From assembly GCA_032719365.1 (NCBI GenBank), contig CM064873.1:6668501-6732500 (forward strand): 64,000 bases of DNA, read 5' to 3'. Under the pieces are notes generated by a model. The model was not told the DNA's origin and made no database searches. It saw only the letters and a list, made by a program, of their open reading frames with translations. The translations under genes were made by a program, and so were the position numbers. Below, piece by piece: positions 44,064 to 55,604 of the stretch (within the stretch, counting starts at the first letter, position 1; each line of letters begins with the position of its first letter). This DNA is from Prinsepia uniflora (taxonomy: Eukaryota > Streptophyta > Magnoliopsida > Rosales > Rosaceae).

Positions 44064-46981
44064 TGTAACGACCCGTCCCGAATATCGGGATTTAATAACA
44101 TTTAATTGTGATTCACTAATCTGGGATTAGTTGGGTGATTTCGGACGAATTGTGCAAAATGACCGTTTTGCCCCTGGGCGTGGGCAAAACGTTGACTTTT
44201 AATTCGGATGGTCAAATGGACTTTGACCGATGACCGTGACGTAGTTCGGGACGTCACGAGTTCATAGACAGGTGGCACGTTCGATTCCGACATTCGCAGA
44301 GAAAGTTATGAGGTTCGGAAGTTGAGGGGTATTTTGGTAATTTGGCTTATTAGGGGCCAAATGTTGACTTTTTGACCGGGATGTCCGATGGCCGAGGGCC
44401 AAGGACCGTTACTTAGGTTTCGTCGATACGAATCCAACGACAGGCGGCATGCCGAAATCGGAGATTCGACGACGAAATTATGGTCAAGGAAACGAATTTA
44501 CGAACCGAGGCTCCGATTAAAATAATAATATAATAATGAACAGTACCCGGTGACTGAACACACTTGGATGAGTGACAAGTGTCACTCATCCCTTAATTTG
44601 GGGTTTAAGACCAGGATCCATGTTTTGGGGGAACATTATGATTATGTTTTATTAATTAATTATTGTTTAATTTCCATTAACCCTCTCTGATTTCTTGGCC
44701 GTGTACAACCAAATGCCATTTTCTTCCCACCTTCATTTCTCTTCCAATTCTGAAACTGAGAGTGAGAAATTGGAGAGAATTCTGAGACTAATTCAACTGG
44801 GATTACACGGGGGATTGATCGGGTGAGGAAGACAGAGAAATCGAAAAATTGATTTTTGGGAGGGAAATTCGAAATGGATGATTTGAGCCGTGAGGATCGA
44901 AATTGATTATTCAATTCAACTTCTGGGATCAAAACGAACATCTTTGCTGCAAGAACGAAGAGAAACCATGGCGGATTGAGGAAGAACGGAGCTTCCATGG
45001 CAGCTCGAAGTCGAGCTTGTGTTCAGTGGGTTTGAGGTAAGTAATTCTCAAATTGACCTTATAGAAATGTCCCTTACACTCTCACGATGCTAACTGAATG
45101 AATCAATTTGGAAAACAGGGACGATATCGTGAAACCCGATTTGAAAACCCGTCGAGGATCGATCGAGAGTCGTGAGGATTTAGACCATGATTTGTGTAAT
45201 TCGATTTACAGAACTTAAATGGTGATTGATTACAAGGGATCAGTCGAAAGAACGGATTGATTTGGTGTTGAATTGGGTGTGATTGAAACGGGTCCTATCA
45301 CGGGTTTTTCAACCCGTTTACCAGAGAAACGGGCGAGGATGGTGACTGTAGCAGGCGCGTGGCTTTCACGCGCAGCCACTCACGGCGGCACGTGACGGCG
45401 CGTGGGCACGAATCTCGAGGTGAGGTCAACTTGACTTTTGTTCTATGCAATGTAACGAACATTTTGGAATTGGTTTCGTGTCGATCGGATCCCGTTTCGT
45501 TATTGTTCGGGATGTCCGAAGGTTTTAAATCCAGTTTAAAAATACTTAAAAATTCGGGAAAATTACGGGACTTGAATAGGATGTTAATGGTGAGGTTAGT
45601 AATCCTCTAATGTGATTTGAACAGGATTGGGAGTCCCGGTGATAGTGGTGTGGCCCGGGAAGGCCTATGGCACGCGTATCGAGGCGCTCGGTTAAACGGT
45701 CTGTGAGTGGACATTGGTTTCATAAATTCGATGCATGCATAACTGTTTTATGATTGTTATAATTATGATTAAATGATTTACTTTGGATATCGGTGAATTT
45801 AAAATGATTTCACGTATTTCAAGGTGCATTACGTATTTGCACGTAAACCGAGATTTTCTGGATTTTCACCGATTTCCATAAATGTGGTTGAATATGATTT
45901 CATGAAACGGTTACGAACTTGAATAAAGTAAAATCGGGCCAGGGGCCCAGTTGAACTATGAAATCGGGCCAAGGGCCCAGTTAACATGTGGATCGGGCCA
46001 GGGGCCCAATTAACTTGTGAAATCGGGCCAGGGGCCCAGTTGATTTCTACATACAATTGCGGGTCGGGGACCCTAAAATGGAATTGAATAAATGTTTTCT
46101 GGTTTACATTTTATATATGTTCACATGCTGGAACCAATAAATGGTTTTGATGATATTTCGGTTATGGCACGTTTCACGGTATTTGGGCTTGAGACCCGTT
46201 TGATGAAACGTAACGATCGGTTCGGATTTTATCTATGTATACCTATATGTTTTGCATGTGGATATCGATAAAATGTATTTAGTACTGCACTGTATAAATC
46301 CTTCCATATTATATTGTCTCCTCCAGATGAGGTACCCCGGAGAGGTCACGGACGTCTAGTACGTCCAGCGTCTATGACGCTAAGCATCGGGGATGCTGTA
46401 CCCGAACGGGGTTCGGGGATTGAACTCGGAAATTGAGACCCGAGTGGCACGCGTAGCCTTGTGATAGTGACCTTATTGACGTCAGGGACGTCAGACATCA
46501 GGGATGTCGGATTGGAGTGTATAGTGCAGTGACTAAAATAATGGTTATGGTTTATATTATATGCCGTATGGTTCATATTACTGGATTTATGAAATAACTC
46601 TTGGATTTACTTTTGGAAATTGAAACTATGCTTTGGTTTCCGGGCTAAGGCCCTAATGGTTTTTTCTAAATAAATATGGGATTATTGGTTTTGGTGCATG
46701 CATATGATTTTACTGAGGGGCATAAATGTTTTATAAATGTTTTAAACAGACTTTTTTATTTTCGTCCACTCACAGCTTTTGTTTTCAATGCCCTTCAGGT
46801 TGATTCCGGATACGACTGCAGCAGAGACTTGAGCATCGTACACCTCCTCCATCGATCCTTACGCACTCTGGAAGCCCGTTTGGGCAATGGCAATCGGTTA
46901 TCCCTTGTCTGACGCCTCTTGTCAGACGGGAGCACGTCACATTCCATGGTAATCCCGGGGGGATTGGGATGGGTCGTGTCA
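44064..46981 (+). repeat. Solo gypsy LTR F (forward)
   Basis: It starts TGTAACGACCCGTCCCG and ends GATGGGTCGTGTCA, with perfect target duplication CAACA (44059-44063 and 46982-46986). Length is 2918 bp. It looks like the forward counterpart of LTR G (same GACGTC and GGGCC-rich parts). It has a four-unit tandem repeat at 45930-46048 and arms at 45703-45712 and 46764-46773. Confidence 0.9.
45930..46048 (+). repeat. Four-unit ~30-bp tandem repeat in LTR F
   Basis: Units of the form AAATCGGGCCAGGGGCCCAG plus TTGAACTATG-like ends are repeated four times with small changes (AGG/AAG, CAGTT/CAATT). Each unit contains the partial palindrome GGGCCAGGGGCCC. Confidence 0.85.
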
Positions 46982-49685
46982 CAACAGGCCTACGGGGGAA
47001 ATATCAATATATCTGAGTCTTTAAACTCAATCCGGGTCTTTAAACCCAATCCGGGCCAGTCCCCCGTCAATCACAATATCCGGGTCTTTAAACCTAATAA
47101 CCAGATCCAGAAAATCCAATCCAAACCCGTTTGAAAACCATTTTCCATTTCCATATCCAAACCCGAATCCGAAATCACTGGCCCGAAGCCCTTCCGGCAT
47201 CCAGAACCGTCATTCCGAATCCAAATCCAGAACTCATATCCATTTCCTTTCCAGATCCGGGTCCGCAACCATCATTCCGTAAGTCGGCATCCGGAATAAC
47301 CATTCCAAACCCAAACCTGAAATTCCATTGCAAGTCCCGAATCGAATCCCGAATCGTCATCCGGAATTCCGATTCCGAAACCCGAAATTACCTTTCTGAA
47401 AACCACTTTAGAACTGGGCTTCAAGCCCGAAAAACCTTTTTAAAATCCTTTACTTCTTTGAAATCAAATCGTAATTCAAATCCCGAAATCCAATCATTAA
47501 AAACCAGGTCCAAAGCACAATATTTGTCAAAACCTCGTAAAATGTGAAAACCGTTCTTTCCTCGAAAAACGTGCAAAACCGTAAACCATCACAATCATAA
47601 ATCAAATCATAGAAGCACGTAGGAAAACATATTAAAACATATATGCATGCATCAAGAGTTAGAAAGCAAAGTCCACTCACAGGCCATTCTGACGTCGCCT
47701 CGATACGCACGCACTTATGCCGTTCCCGGCCATTCCGCTGCCTTCGGCTTTCCCGAACCTGTCCAAAGTCCATAACGAGGTTACTAACTACTTCATAAAA
47801 GTCCTACTCAAATCCCATAACTTTCCCGAACTTCTAAGCGTACTTTAAACGGGACCCTAAACCTTCGATCCCGCAGAACTAACCTGAAACAACGTCCGAA
47901 TAACCCGAAACCTATTCCATTGGATTCGTTATGACATTTTGAACACAAACTCAGTTGGACTCTTCACCGGAAACCGCCGCACGCACCCCCACGTGCCACC
48001 CAAAGTGGCTGCGCGTGGGCCTCACGCGCCTGCACACAGTCACTGTTCATCGTCGTCTTCCTTGGGCGAACCGGTCTGAACCGGCGTACCCGGTTCTCTG
48101 CCAAACCTCCACCGTTTCGACTCCTCTCTTCACCATCCTCACCGTCCAGTCCAAATCAACCTATTCCCCTCACTCTAACACCTCGACACAGCCTACATCC
48201 CGTCTTCTCAAACTCGAAACCAAACCCGATCAGTCCCCTGTTTCACAATCCGGCCACCCAGCTACTCCCTCGTCATGGCAACCGCCTTAGATGGTTCTTA
48301 GGACCTCACTGAGTCGCACACAACTCACCAAATCCTTCGAATCAGCCCCTAAGTCCACGACTTCCCGTTTGAAATTCACGGAAAAATAGGGCATACTAAC
48401 AGGGATGAGAAATTACTTGCAACCGTCCACCACCGTGCTCGCCGCCGCGTTCCTTGGCGTCCACAGAGTCCTCCCAACTTCCACTCGAGCCCAATCGATC
48501 AGTACACGGCCACACCACCACCAACTCCGTCAGCTCTCTCTCTGTTTTTCCTGTGGACTCACACCTCGCACACACCGATTTCCCTCACACACACACAAGC
48601 ACTTCACCTCCCAACCTTCTTACTGTCTCTCTCTCGATCTCTGGTCACTCCTCACCCACCAGGACACACAAATGCCCACGGACAACGTCCAATTCTCTCA
48701 ATCTCACCCTTTGCTTCTCACTTGTTCGAACACACACACACGGGCACACACACGACACAACCGTTTAATTGGAACCGTGAAGAATCCTAGAAGCCACTAG
48801 ACCCCTAGCACGTGTCACCGTCCCCTCAACCCAACTCAAAATATCCCAATCTCATCAGTACACTTGTCCCAATCCAATTGCACAATTCCCAATGTGCAAA
48901 AGACCAAATGCCCTTCCTTTGAATCAAAATTACGATGATGCCACTACCTTTCTAGACCCGTATCTCACACATCCTAGGTCCGATGAACACGCGCCGCCTG
49001 TCGTTGAACTCAGGACAACGAGATCTACCTAACGGTCCTAGGTCAATGAGTCAAAACCCGATCGTACGAAAAGTAAACTTTTCCCCCATATTTTAACCAA
49101 ATTATGGTAATGCCCTCAACCTTCCGAACATCACAACTTCCTCCTCGGATGTCGGAATCGGGCGTGCCACCTGTCTTCGGATTCGTGACGTCCCGAACTA
49201 CGTCACGGTCACCGGTCAATACCCAATTGACCGCCCGAACTAAAAGTCAACAATTTGCCCGAACCAGGGGCAAAATCGTCATTCTACACTAACGGACCTA
49301 TCGTAACCAACTAACCACCGCTTAAGCTCACTAATCCTTCACTAATCACCGTCTTAACCTTAATTTCCGGGACGGGTCCTTACATCAGCCCACTCTATCT
49401 AACACTATATTGTCCCCTCTAGACTCGCTGGCCGAACCAGCCCAGCCCGTAGAGTTTTGTTCCCAGGAGCTCACGTGCAACTTGCCAATGGGTCACCCAT
49501 CTTGAGATTGTACCAGCCTCCACTCGCTTAACTTTGGAGTTCCCTCTGAATCCAAAACCAGTGAGCTCCCAAGATGCCTAGCACTGGATAGGTGTGTGCC
49601 TACACATATAAGGCACATCACCATTCCCCTCGTAGGAATATGAGATCGTTCACCGTTCCCTCCAAGACATGAGTCTTACAGTGTG

Positions 49686-50033
49686 CTTTGTGTATGTATG
49701 CATGTATGCCTCTAATCAATTAGACAAAATAATATAACAAGAAATAGAAAGAAATTTCAGTAGAAAAATGTGATTGAATATGAAAATCTATGTGATGAAT
49801 TTTTACAAATAGTTAGGGTGCACTAATCAAAGCAGTGATCAGCACTCATCAATCATCTTTGATTTCAATCCAAAATTTTCAACCAATTCATAGAGAGTTC
49901 CTAATCTAGGTACTGGCTAATCTTGATATAATCGTTTCCAACTAGAGAGGAAGGTGGAGGAAAACATACATGTGATCTCTGCTTGCTGGAATTGCTTCGA
50001 GTTGCTTAGTGCTGATCTAATATCTGTTGTTCA
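49686..50033 (+). other. AT-rich flank, possible copia LTR end
   Basis: No ORF. The stretch ends in TGTTGTTCA just before a primer site, so at least its right part may be a copia 5' LTR. I could not place its left end. Confidence 0.35.
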
Positions 50034-50036
50034 ATA

Positions 50037-50480
50037 TGGTATCAGAGAACCTAAGATCTTAATTTGGGCGTCTGAAGTGTTGAGTAGTTTGCATTACTAC
50101 TCAAGTTTGGTCACAATGGCTGGAATTAGAGGAAAGTTGAGAGCTCTTGTTTTCATAGGAACAAACTCCTATTTCTGGTTCGTAAAGATGAAGGAAATTC
50201 TGAGATCTTATGATCCGTGGAATTTGGTAGATGAAGGTATACCTGAGAGAGCTCTTATGTTTGAAGATGCTGAAGGAGTTAAGATGCAACCATCTTATTA
50301 GGATCTGATCAGAGGCGCCAAAACTCTGGGCATTTTTAGAATGCAGTTGCTGATGACATTTTTCTGCAGATACAGAATGCAGTACCAGCAGAGGATGAAT
50401 TCACAATCCCTTTAACCCCTAAAGGATTCAAAGAATGCATCATCTTTAACCTTTCACGATTCAAAGAATGTTTCATCTTT
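50037..50480 (+). pseudogene. Ty1/copia 5' internal remnant (primer site and gag start)
   Basis: TGGTATCAGAG (50037-50047) is a tRNA-Met-type primer site. From the ATG at 50116, 61 codons resemble the copia gag N-terminus: RALVFIGTNSYFWFVKMKEI followed by LRSYDPWNLVDEGIPE (typical form: F-G-x-N-Y-x-x-W-x-x-K-M, W-x-L-V-x-x-G). It stops at TAG near 50299. Decayed gag-like sequence may extend to about 50480. Nothing of pol is present. Confidence 0.6.
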
Positions 50481-51710
50481 GACCTTTTTAATCACATCTT
50501 TTATTGAGGATAATGATTTATCATGACTGGAAAAAAAATGATGTGGGGAGAGAATAGTGAGAGACGTGAGATAAGTTTTTCTGGCTATATAAGTTGGGAG
50601 TTTCTAGGATTAGGTGGGTTGGGAGGGGCTTACTATTGGTGTTTGAGGTTTTCTTGTTGTTAACTAGCTAGGTTTAACCTTTAAATTTTGTGGTTTTTTT
50701 TATAAAATTAAAAATATTCAATTAAAGTAACAAATTAAATTAGGTGATGTGGCAAGTGATATAGATTGTAACATAATATGTCACACCAGTTGGTATGAAG
50801 ATATTGGGATTTCCATTATTGTTTTTTATAATGGAATAGAAAAGAGAAAAAATTCAATAAGATTGGCTTCAATATACATACTCATATCATGCTGGATACC
50901 TCTTTCTCATTGGGTATAATATGAATACACCCCTTAAAAGTGAAAAATAGATTGTAGATAGATATAAGCCCAACTAGCCAGTATACCCTTTATTGAGTAT
51001 TGTGTATATACCTATACCTTAAAAAAATATAAAATAAAATAAAAGGGGCCCATTTCCTATCCTATTTCCTATCCTACACTACATGGTTTACAACGTGCAT
51101 AACTCAATATTGGCTTGAAACATGTATTGGCTTGAAACTTGTATAAGGGACTACGTGAAGGTAAATTGGTATTGCAACAATTTTTAATTTGTGTCTTAAT
51201 TTAGTTTACCTACTGTTTATGCCCAAAAATTCTAATCTTGGCTAAGAAGAAGAGTTAGCAAAAAAAAAAATTATTAAAATCATTGGAGACATTACGAATA
51301 AGATACAGAAAAGTACAATGCAAGTAATTTTATCCATTTGCCACGCAATCATTTAATTAAAGGAACCGTCCATTCATCCAAATTATCTAATAGTAATTTC
51401 TATTAGTAGTACCCTATTTTAAAGATAATTAAAAGTCTACTTCATAATCAGTCCATCCATTATGGAAAGATTGTGGCATTAAGACTTCTAAGCCCACAAT
51501 TTTAGTCCATCGACACTAGTCATTACACCATACCAAACGGCGACCCCGGACTCATGCAGCATTTTCTGGGCAGAACACCTGCTTTTTAAAACACGGAAGC
51601 CTTAGCTTACTTTTACATAATTAATAAAACCCACTTTCAAATTCGATGGATCCAATGGTTTTTATAATGTGATCTCTCCTACTAGCTAGCTAGTAGATAA
51701 CTGTAACTCT
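50481..51710. other. AT-rich intergenic region
   Basis: No credible ORF, RNA or repeat terminus was recognised. It lies downstream of the SDR gene on the minus strand, so its right edge includes that gene's 3' UTR. A CTAGCTAGCTAG run (about 51684-51692) recurs beside the pseudogene copy (about 54948-54960). Confidence 0.5.
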
Positions 51711-53804
51711 TTAAGTAGATGATGCTCCTTGGAAGAGCAAGCCATTGACGGTCATCCCTCCGTCGACGGAAATAGTTTGGCCAGTTATGTAAGAGGCTGC
51801 AGGTAGGCACAGAAATGCCACCAAAGAGGACACCTCTTCAGGCTCTCCCGGACGTCCTAAAGGGCACCGAGAGTTGATGATTTTCGAAATTTTTTCTTCT
51901 CCCAGAAACTGCATGTGCATACAAAAGACAACCATTAGGACACATTTATCTTTCTAGCTACTAATAATAACTCCCAAATTTATAGTAATAGTTGTTTATT
52001 TAATATCTAATAATGAAACTCTCGCTCAAATTGATACGGGAAAAACCCCCGTCCATGATTCGATGCTGAAACAAACAATGAGATGCCGTTTCTGGCTTGA
52101 AATTTTAGCTACATAGATGTGCATGAGGAGAATCTTACAGTATCACCAAGTGGAGTTTTGATGAACCAAGGTGCAACACTGTTGGTCCTTATGTTATCTT
52201 TTGCCCACTCGCATGCCAAGTTCTTTGCTAATTGATTTATTGCTCCTGATGCACAATGAACACAGAAGAAGGAAAAAAAAAACCTCATTAACATTCAAGT
52301 TCAATTCTTCAAATTAACATCCAATTTACTTTTTATTTTGTAAAACGTCATTTATTGTTTGTTATTTGTCCACGATGAGAAAGATGTGTCATTCAGAATA
52401 AAGTGTAGTCTAGTCCGTCAATCAATTTAATATCCTACTTAATTATAAGCCTACTATTAGATCGGAAATATAATTTTTTTTTTAACTATGTATTTGCATT
52501 TTAGACATTTAAAGATAAATAAGGGGGAAAAAATATTAATTTGAAACACACCTTTTGTGGCAGAGTATATAGATCCAACTTCGAGAGAAAGCACACCAGC
52601 AACAGAGGATAAGAAGACAATGTTGCCAGCTCCGGAAGCTTTGAGCAGAGGATGAGCAAGTTGGCACAAATGGTAAGCTGATTCAAGATTGGTGCCCATC
52701 AGAAATGAGAAATCTTCAGCTGTGAAGTCCAGCGTTGATTTTCGAATGTTCGTTCCCACATTGTTTACCTGCAGCAAGTAATCATACATATATTTATTAG
52801 CGCACAAGGATCATTCAATGAGTCCAAATTAAGTTCGTGAAATATGTAGTAGAGAAGCTCTTTTAATTATCATTGTCCAACGTTGAAAAGATCTTGAATT
52901 GTGTATATCATATATATCAAATATGCTGATGTACATAGGATTTATACAGAGTTGAGAAAGCTATTCTAAGTAAGCAAAGCTATTCAAGGTAAACTGGAAG
53001 ATTTACATCCCTATAATTCCTCTAGTTTACAGACTGAATCAAATTGCAATATTGACCAAAATCCTTTCCTTTTACAAACGTATGTCTTGGACATTGGAGC
53101 GTGTTCGTAACCTGTTCTAAGCTCTCAGCTAATTTTAACTCATTTTACTGCTTTAAAGCAGATACTAATTATTCCGACATAGTCCAAAGAAGAAGTAATA
53201 TAAATTCCATTTATATTTTCAAAATTTTAACGGTCAATCAATAATGGCCACGCTATTATCTAATCGATAAATCTCCAAATTTGACTCTTGTATTTTTATA
53301 ATAAGTAGAGAATTTAATATATATATATATATATATAATTTATTTTCTTATTTAAAAAAATAATAATAAATAAAAATTAATCTGCGTACTCACGAGGATG
53401 TGAAGTTTGTCATCAAAGAGTGAGGAGACTTGGTTGATGAGCTCCTCCCTTTGGAGTTTGGAGACAACATCACAGACTGAACCAGTGACCTTGAAGCCCT
53501 TCTTCTCCCATTGGCGTAAGCACTCATTGAGCTCCACTTGGTTTCGAGAACAAGTATGAACAATTGCACCTAACTCTGCCAATTCCTCCACTATAGCATA
53601 CCTAATTACATAATGATTAACAATTTATTAACACAAAAACAGTTTTAATTATTACATAGAAAAAAGAAGAAGAGGAAAACGTAATTAATTAAGAAGAAAA
53701 TAAGAAAAATATAATGAAGGTAACCCTATTCCTTTGGTTCCACCGGTGACAAGAGCGGTGAATCCCTCAAGAGACCATCTTCTTTTGGCAGCCCTGCTAC
53801 CCAT
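51711..53804 (-). CDS. Tropinone reductase-like short-chain dehydrogenase, five exons
   Basis: Exons (minus strand) 53804-53725, 53601-53394, 52768-52552, 52245-52139 and 51908-51711 join in phase to 269 aa, with GT-AG introns. The start MGSRAAKRRWSLEGFTALVTG is typical of the plant tropinone-reductase-like (SDR65C) group, normally 260-270 aa. TGGTKGIG (exon 1) is the NADP(H) glycine loop, and SRNQ carries the Arg that favours NADPH. Exon 3 has NNVGTN, the Ser of SSVAG and the Y-x3-K pair in YSATK. Exon 5 has PLGRPGEPEEVSSLVAFL and YITGQTISVDGG. It should reduce a carbonyl in the cytosol, but many group members do not act on tropinone and the substrate cannot be read from sequence. No defect seen. 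Confidence 0.9.
53317..53337. repeat. (AT)n microsatellite in SDR intron 2
   Basis: About ten AT units lie in the 625-bp second intron (53393-52769) of the SDR gene. The surroundings are A/T-rich with no coding signal. Confidence 0.85.
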
Positions 53805-53841
53805 ATTTGCCCTATCTCTTCTCTACCCCACAATTCGGATC

Positions 53842-53857
53842 TATAATATATATATAA
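53842..53857 (-). promoter_or_regulatory. Candidate TATA box of the SDR gene
   Basis: On the minus strand CTTATATATATATTATAG lies about 40-55 bp upstream of the ATG (53804). This implies a very short 5' UTR. The A/T-rich context makes chance possible. Confidence 0.45.
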
Positions 53858-53879
53858 GGAGTTGTGACATATACGTAGA

Positions 53880-54979
53880 CCGCGCGCTCGTTATCATCAG
53901 TAGGCATCTGCTAGCCACTAGGCCCCACACCAGCTTTACACGTGGCAACTTCTCATTATTGCCTATCACATGAGTAAAATTTTGGCACCACTCCATTAAA
54001 ATCTTGCCATGTGTATTTTATTATCAATATAGATAATTTAACTGCGAGAGGAGAAAATAATTTTAAAGAATAAAAATTGGGTTCACAGGTATTCAAAGCC
54101 AACCGTTTGTCTTCTTCTTTATGCTGTTCATCTTCTTCATCCAGAAGTCATAGTAGCTCCATATTTTCTTTAAACAAATTCAGAAAATATCACCACTATT
54201 TCCATTACTCAAGGCTAACACAAACCAAAGAACTATTTAATATATATATATATTTTTTTCTAATTTTATCCAATGATTGTTCGAGAAAAATAGATCTAAT
54301 GAAAAATAGATGAGAATGGAGGAAAATTAACACGCGGGCATACTGCAGGTTTGGATTCGATATTATTTATTGTGTCGTCAAAACTCAAGAGTAAGGTTTA
54401 TCACCATCATCATGGGTATTCTTCTTCCATTGGAAATTTGGAACGGCTTCAAACCCCACGATTTTTCTCAAATTTTCATCCCATGTTACTTACGAACGAT
54501 GAAACCACAAAACAAGAGCCATATGTGTTGGCGGCGTACGTACAACGACTTAACTTTGTGCTGCGAGACCACAAGTAAACGGCGGGATTACTACATTTGC
54601 AATCTCAATCGAAGAATTCAAGGCCAGAAATATTTGTATCTACACGTTATTACTTAAAAAATTAATACTAGCCCATCTTAATATATACAAGGAAGCAATT
54701 AAGTATGCATTCACATTTTAAAGGAAATTGGAACCTCAACTTCCTTGTTTGTATATATTAAGATGACCTAGTACACCAGGTGACCTCGAAGCAATTAAAT
54801 ATATATATGCATTTACATTTACTACCAACTGATTTTGATTTTCAAATGAAATGTCTGACTTTTTTATTTTTTAATCTTGAAAAGTAACCTTATCTCTACA
54901 TAATTAACCACAACCAGTACTCCGTTATCATGTGACTCTTCTAGTTACTAGCTAGCTAGTAGATATAAAAGAACAGATT
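53880..54979. other. Spacer between the SDR gene and its truncated copy
   Basis: No ORF with family-like content. It includes the upstream region of the SDR gene, a (TA)n run near 54240-54251 and a hairpin-forming inverted repeat at 54674-54765. Confidence 0.5.
54674..54765. repeat. Inverted repeat (hairpin), possible MITE remnant
   Basis: CATCTTAATATATACAAGGA with AG (54674-54695) is complementary to CTTCCTTGTTTGTATATATT with AAGATG (54740-54765), apart from a short TTTG bulge. The ~44-bp spacer also has a near copy just outside the right arm (GAAGCAATTAAATATATATA at about 54789), so a direct repeat overlaps the inverted one. Confidence 0.65.
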
Positions 54980-55388
54980 CTAAGTTGTTGGCGGTCCTTG
55001 GAAGAGCAAGCCATTGACAGTCAATCCTCCGTCCACGAAAATAGTTTGGCTAGTTATGTAAGAGGCCGCAGGCAGGCATAGAAATGCCACCAAAGAAGAC
55101 ACCTCTTTAGGCTCTCCCGGACGACCTAAAAGGCATCGAGAGTTTATGATCTTCGAAGCTTTTTCGTCACCAAGAAACTGCATGTGTGATAAATACAAGG
55201 GATCCCAACAGTTATATTAGGATCTATTTATATACAAAGAAACCAGCATAGCTTTGGAATTAAAACATATACACGCATCAGGATGGTAGATCTTACAGCA
55301 TCACCAAGCGGAGTTTTGATGAACCAAGGTGCAACACTGTTGGTCCTTATGTTATATTTGGCCCACTCGCATGCCAAGTTCTTTGCTA
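54980..55388 (-). pseudogene. Truncated tandem copy of the SDR gene (exons 4-5)
   Basis: Exon 5 (55177-54980, 198 bp, same length as in the intact gene) keeps FLGDEKASKIINSRCLLGRP, AFLCLPAASYITSQTIFVDGG and the stop. The exon 4 remnant (55388-55297) keeps ACEWAKYNIRTNSVAPWFIKT and the GTAAG donor. Homology to the intact gene ends sharply at 55388 inside exon 4. Exons 1-3, with the cofactor loop and catalytic residues, are absent. The 3' flank is similar too, so a tandem duplication was followed by a deletion or insertion at the 5' side. Confidence 0.88.
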
Positions 55389-55604
55389 AAAAACACAAAG
55401 AAAAAGGCTATTATCCCCTTCTCATTTTTTTATTTATCGAACTAATTTTACATATATTATAATCAGACTTTTTATTTTTTAAATTATTATTTAAAGATCA
55501 GTTGTAATAAAAAAATCAATAATATTATAGGTTATTTAATAGTTAGTTTTATGTATGAAATAAATCAACGGTATAAATAATTAATTAAGATCTTCATATT
55601 GAAT
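55389..55604. other. AT-rich junction
   Basis: About 215 bp of A/T-rich sequence between the broken SDR copy and the pararetrovirus-like relic. Nothing recognisable. Confidence 0.4.

Larger units (their letters stand above)
43430..49384 (-). repeat. Solo gypsy LTR E (reverse), split by LTR F
   Basis: It starts AGTCAGGCCCCACCCC (a mutated terminus) and ends GACGGGTCCTTACA, with perfect target duplication TCAGC (43425-43429 and 49385-49389) inside the Cassandra element. Net length is about 3030 bp. It is closely related to LTR C. A GAGTCTTTAAACTC array spans the LTR F insertion point. Arms are at 43695-43704 and 47671-47680. Confidence 0.88.
42693..49680 (-). mobile_element. Second Cassandra-type TRIM (reverse), split by LTR E
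   Basis: Perfect target duplication GTGTG (42688-42692 and 49681-49685). Net of the insertion it is about 1030 bp. On the reverse strand it ends TGTAAGACTC at 49680. The primer site is seen as GGCTCTGATACCA around 43247-43259, beside a short interior. The LTRs are longer (about 460-490 bp) than those of the copy at 12804, because the 5S-like segment occurs twice per LTR (42773-42836 and 42988-43043 in one; about 43333-43360 and 49480-49545 in the other). Many substitutions show it is older. Confidence 0.8.

Noticed and set aside
47131..47547. 138-codon frame rich in Pro/Asn/Ser
   Set aside because: Within LTR E. It arises from GAATCC/AATCCG-type repeats, not a gene.
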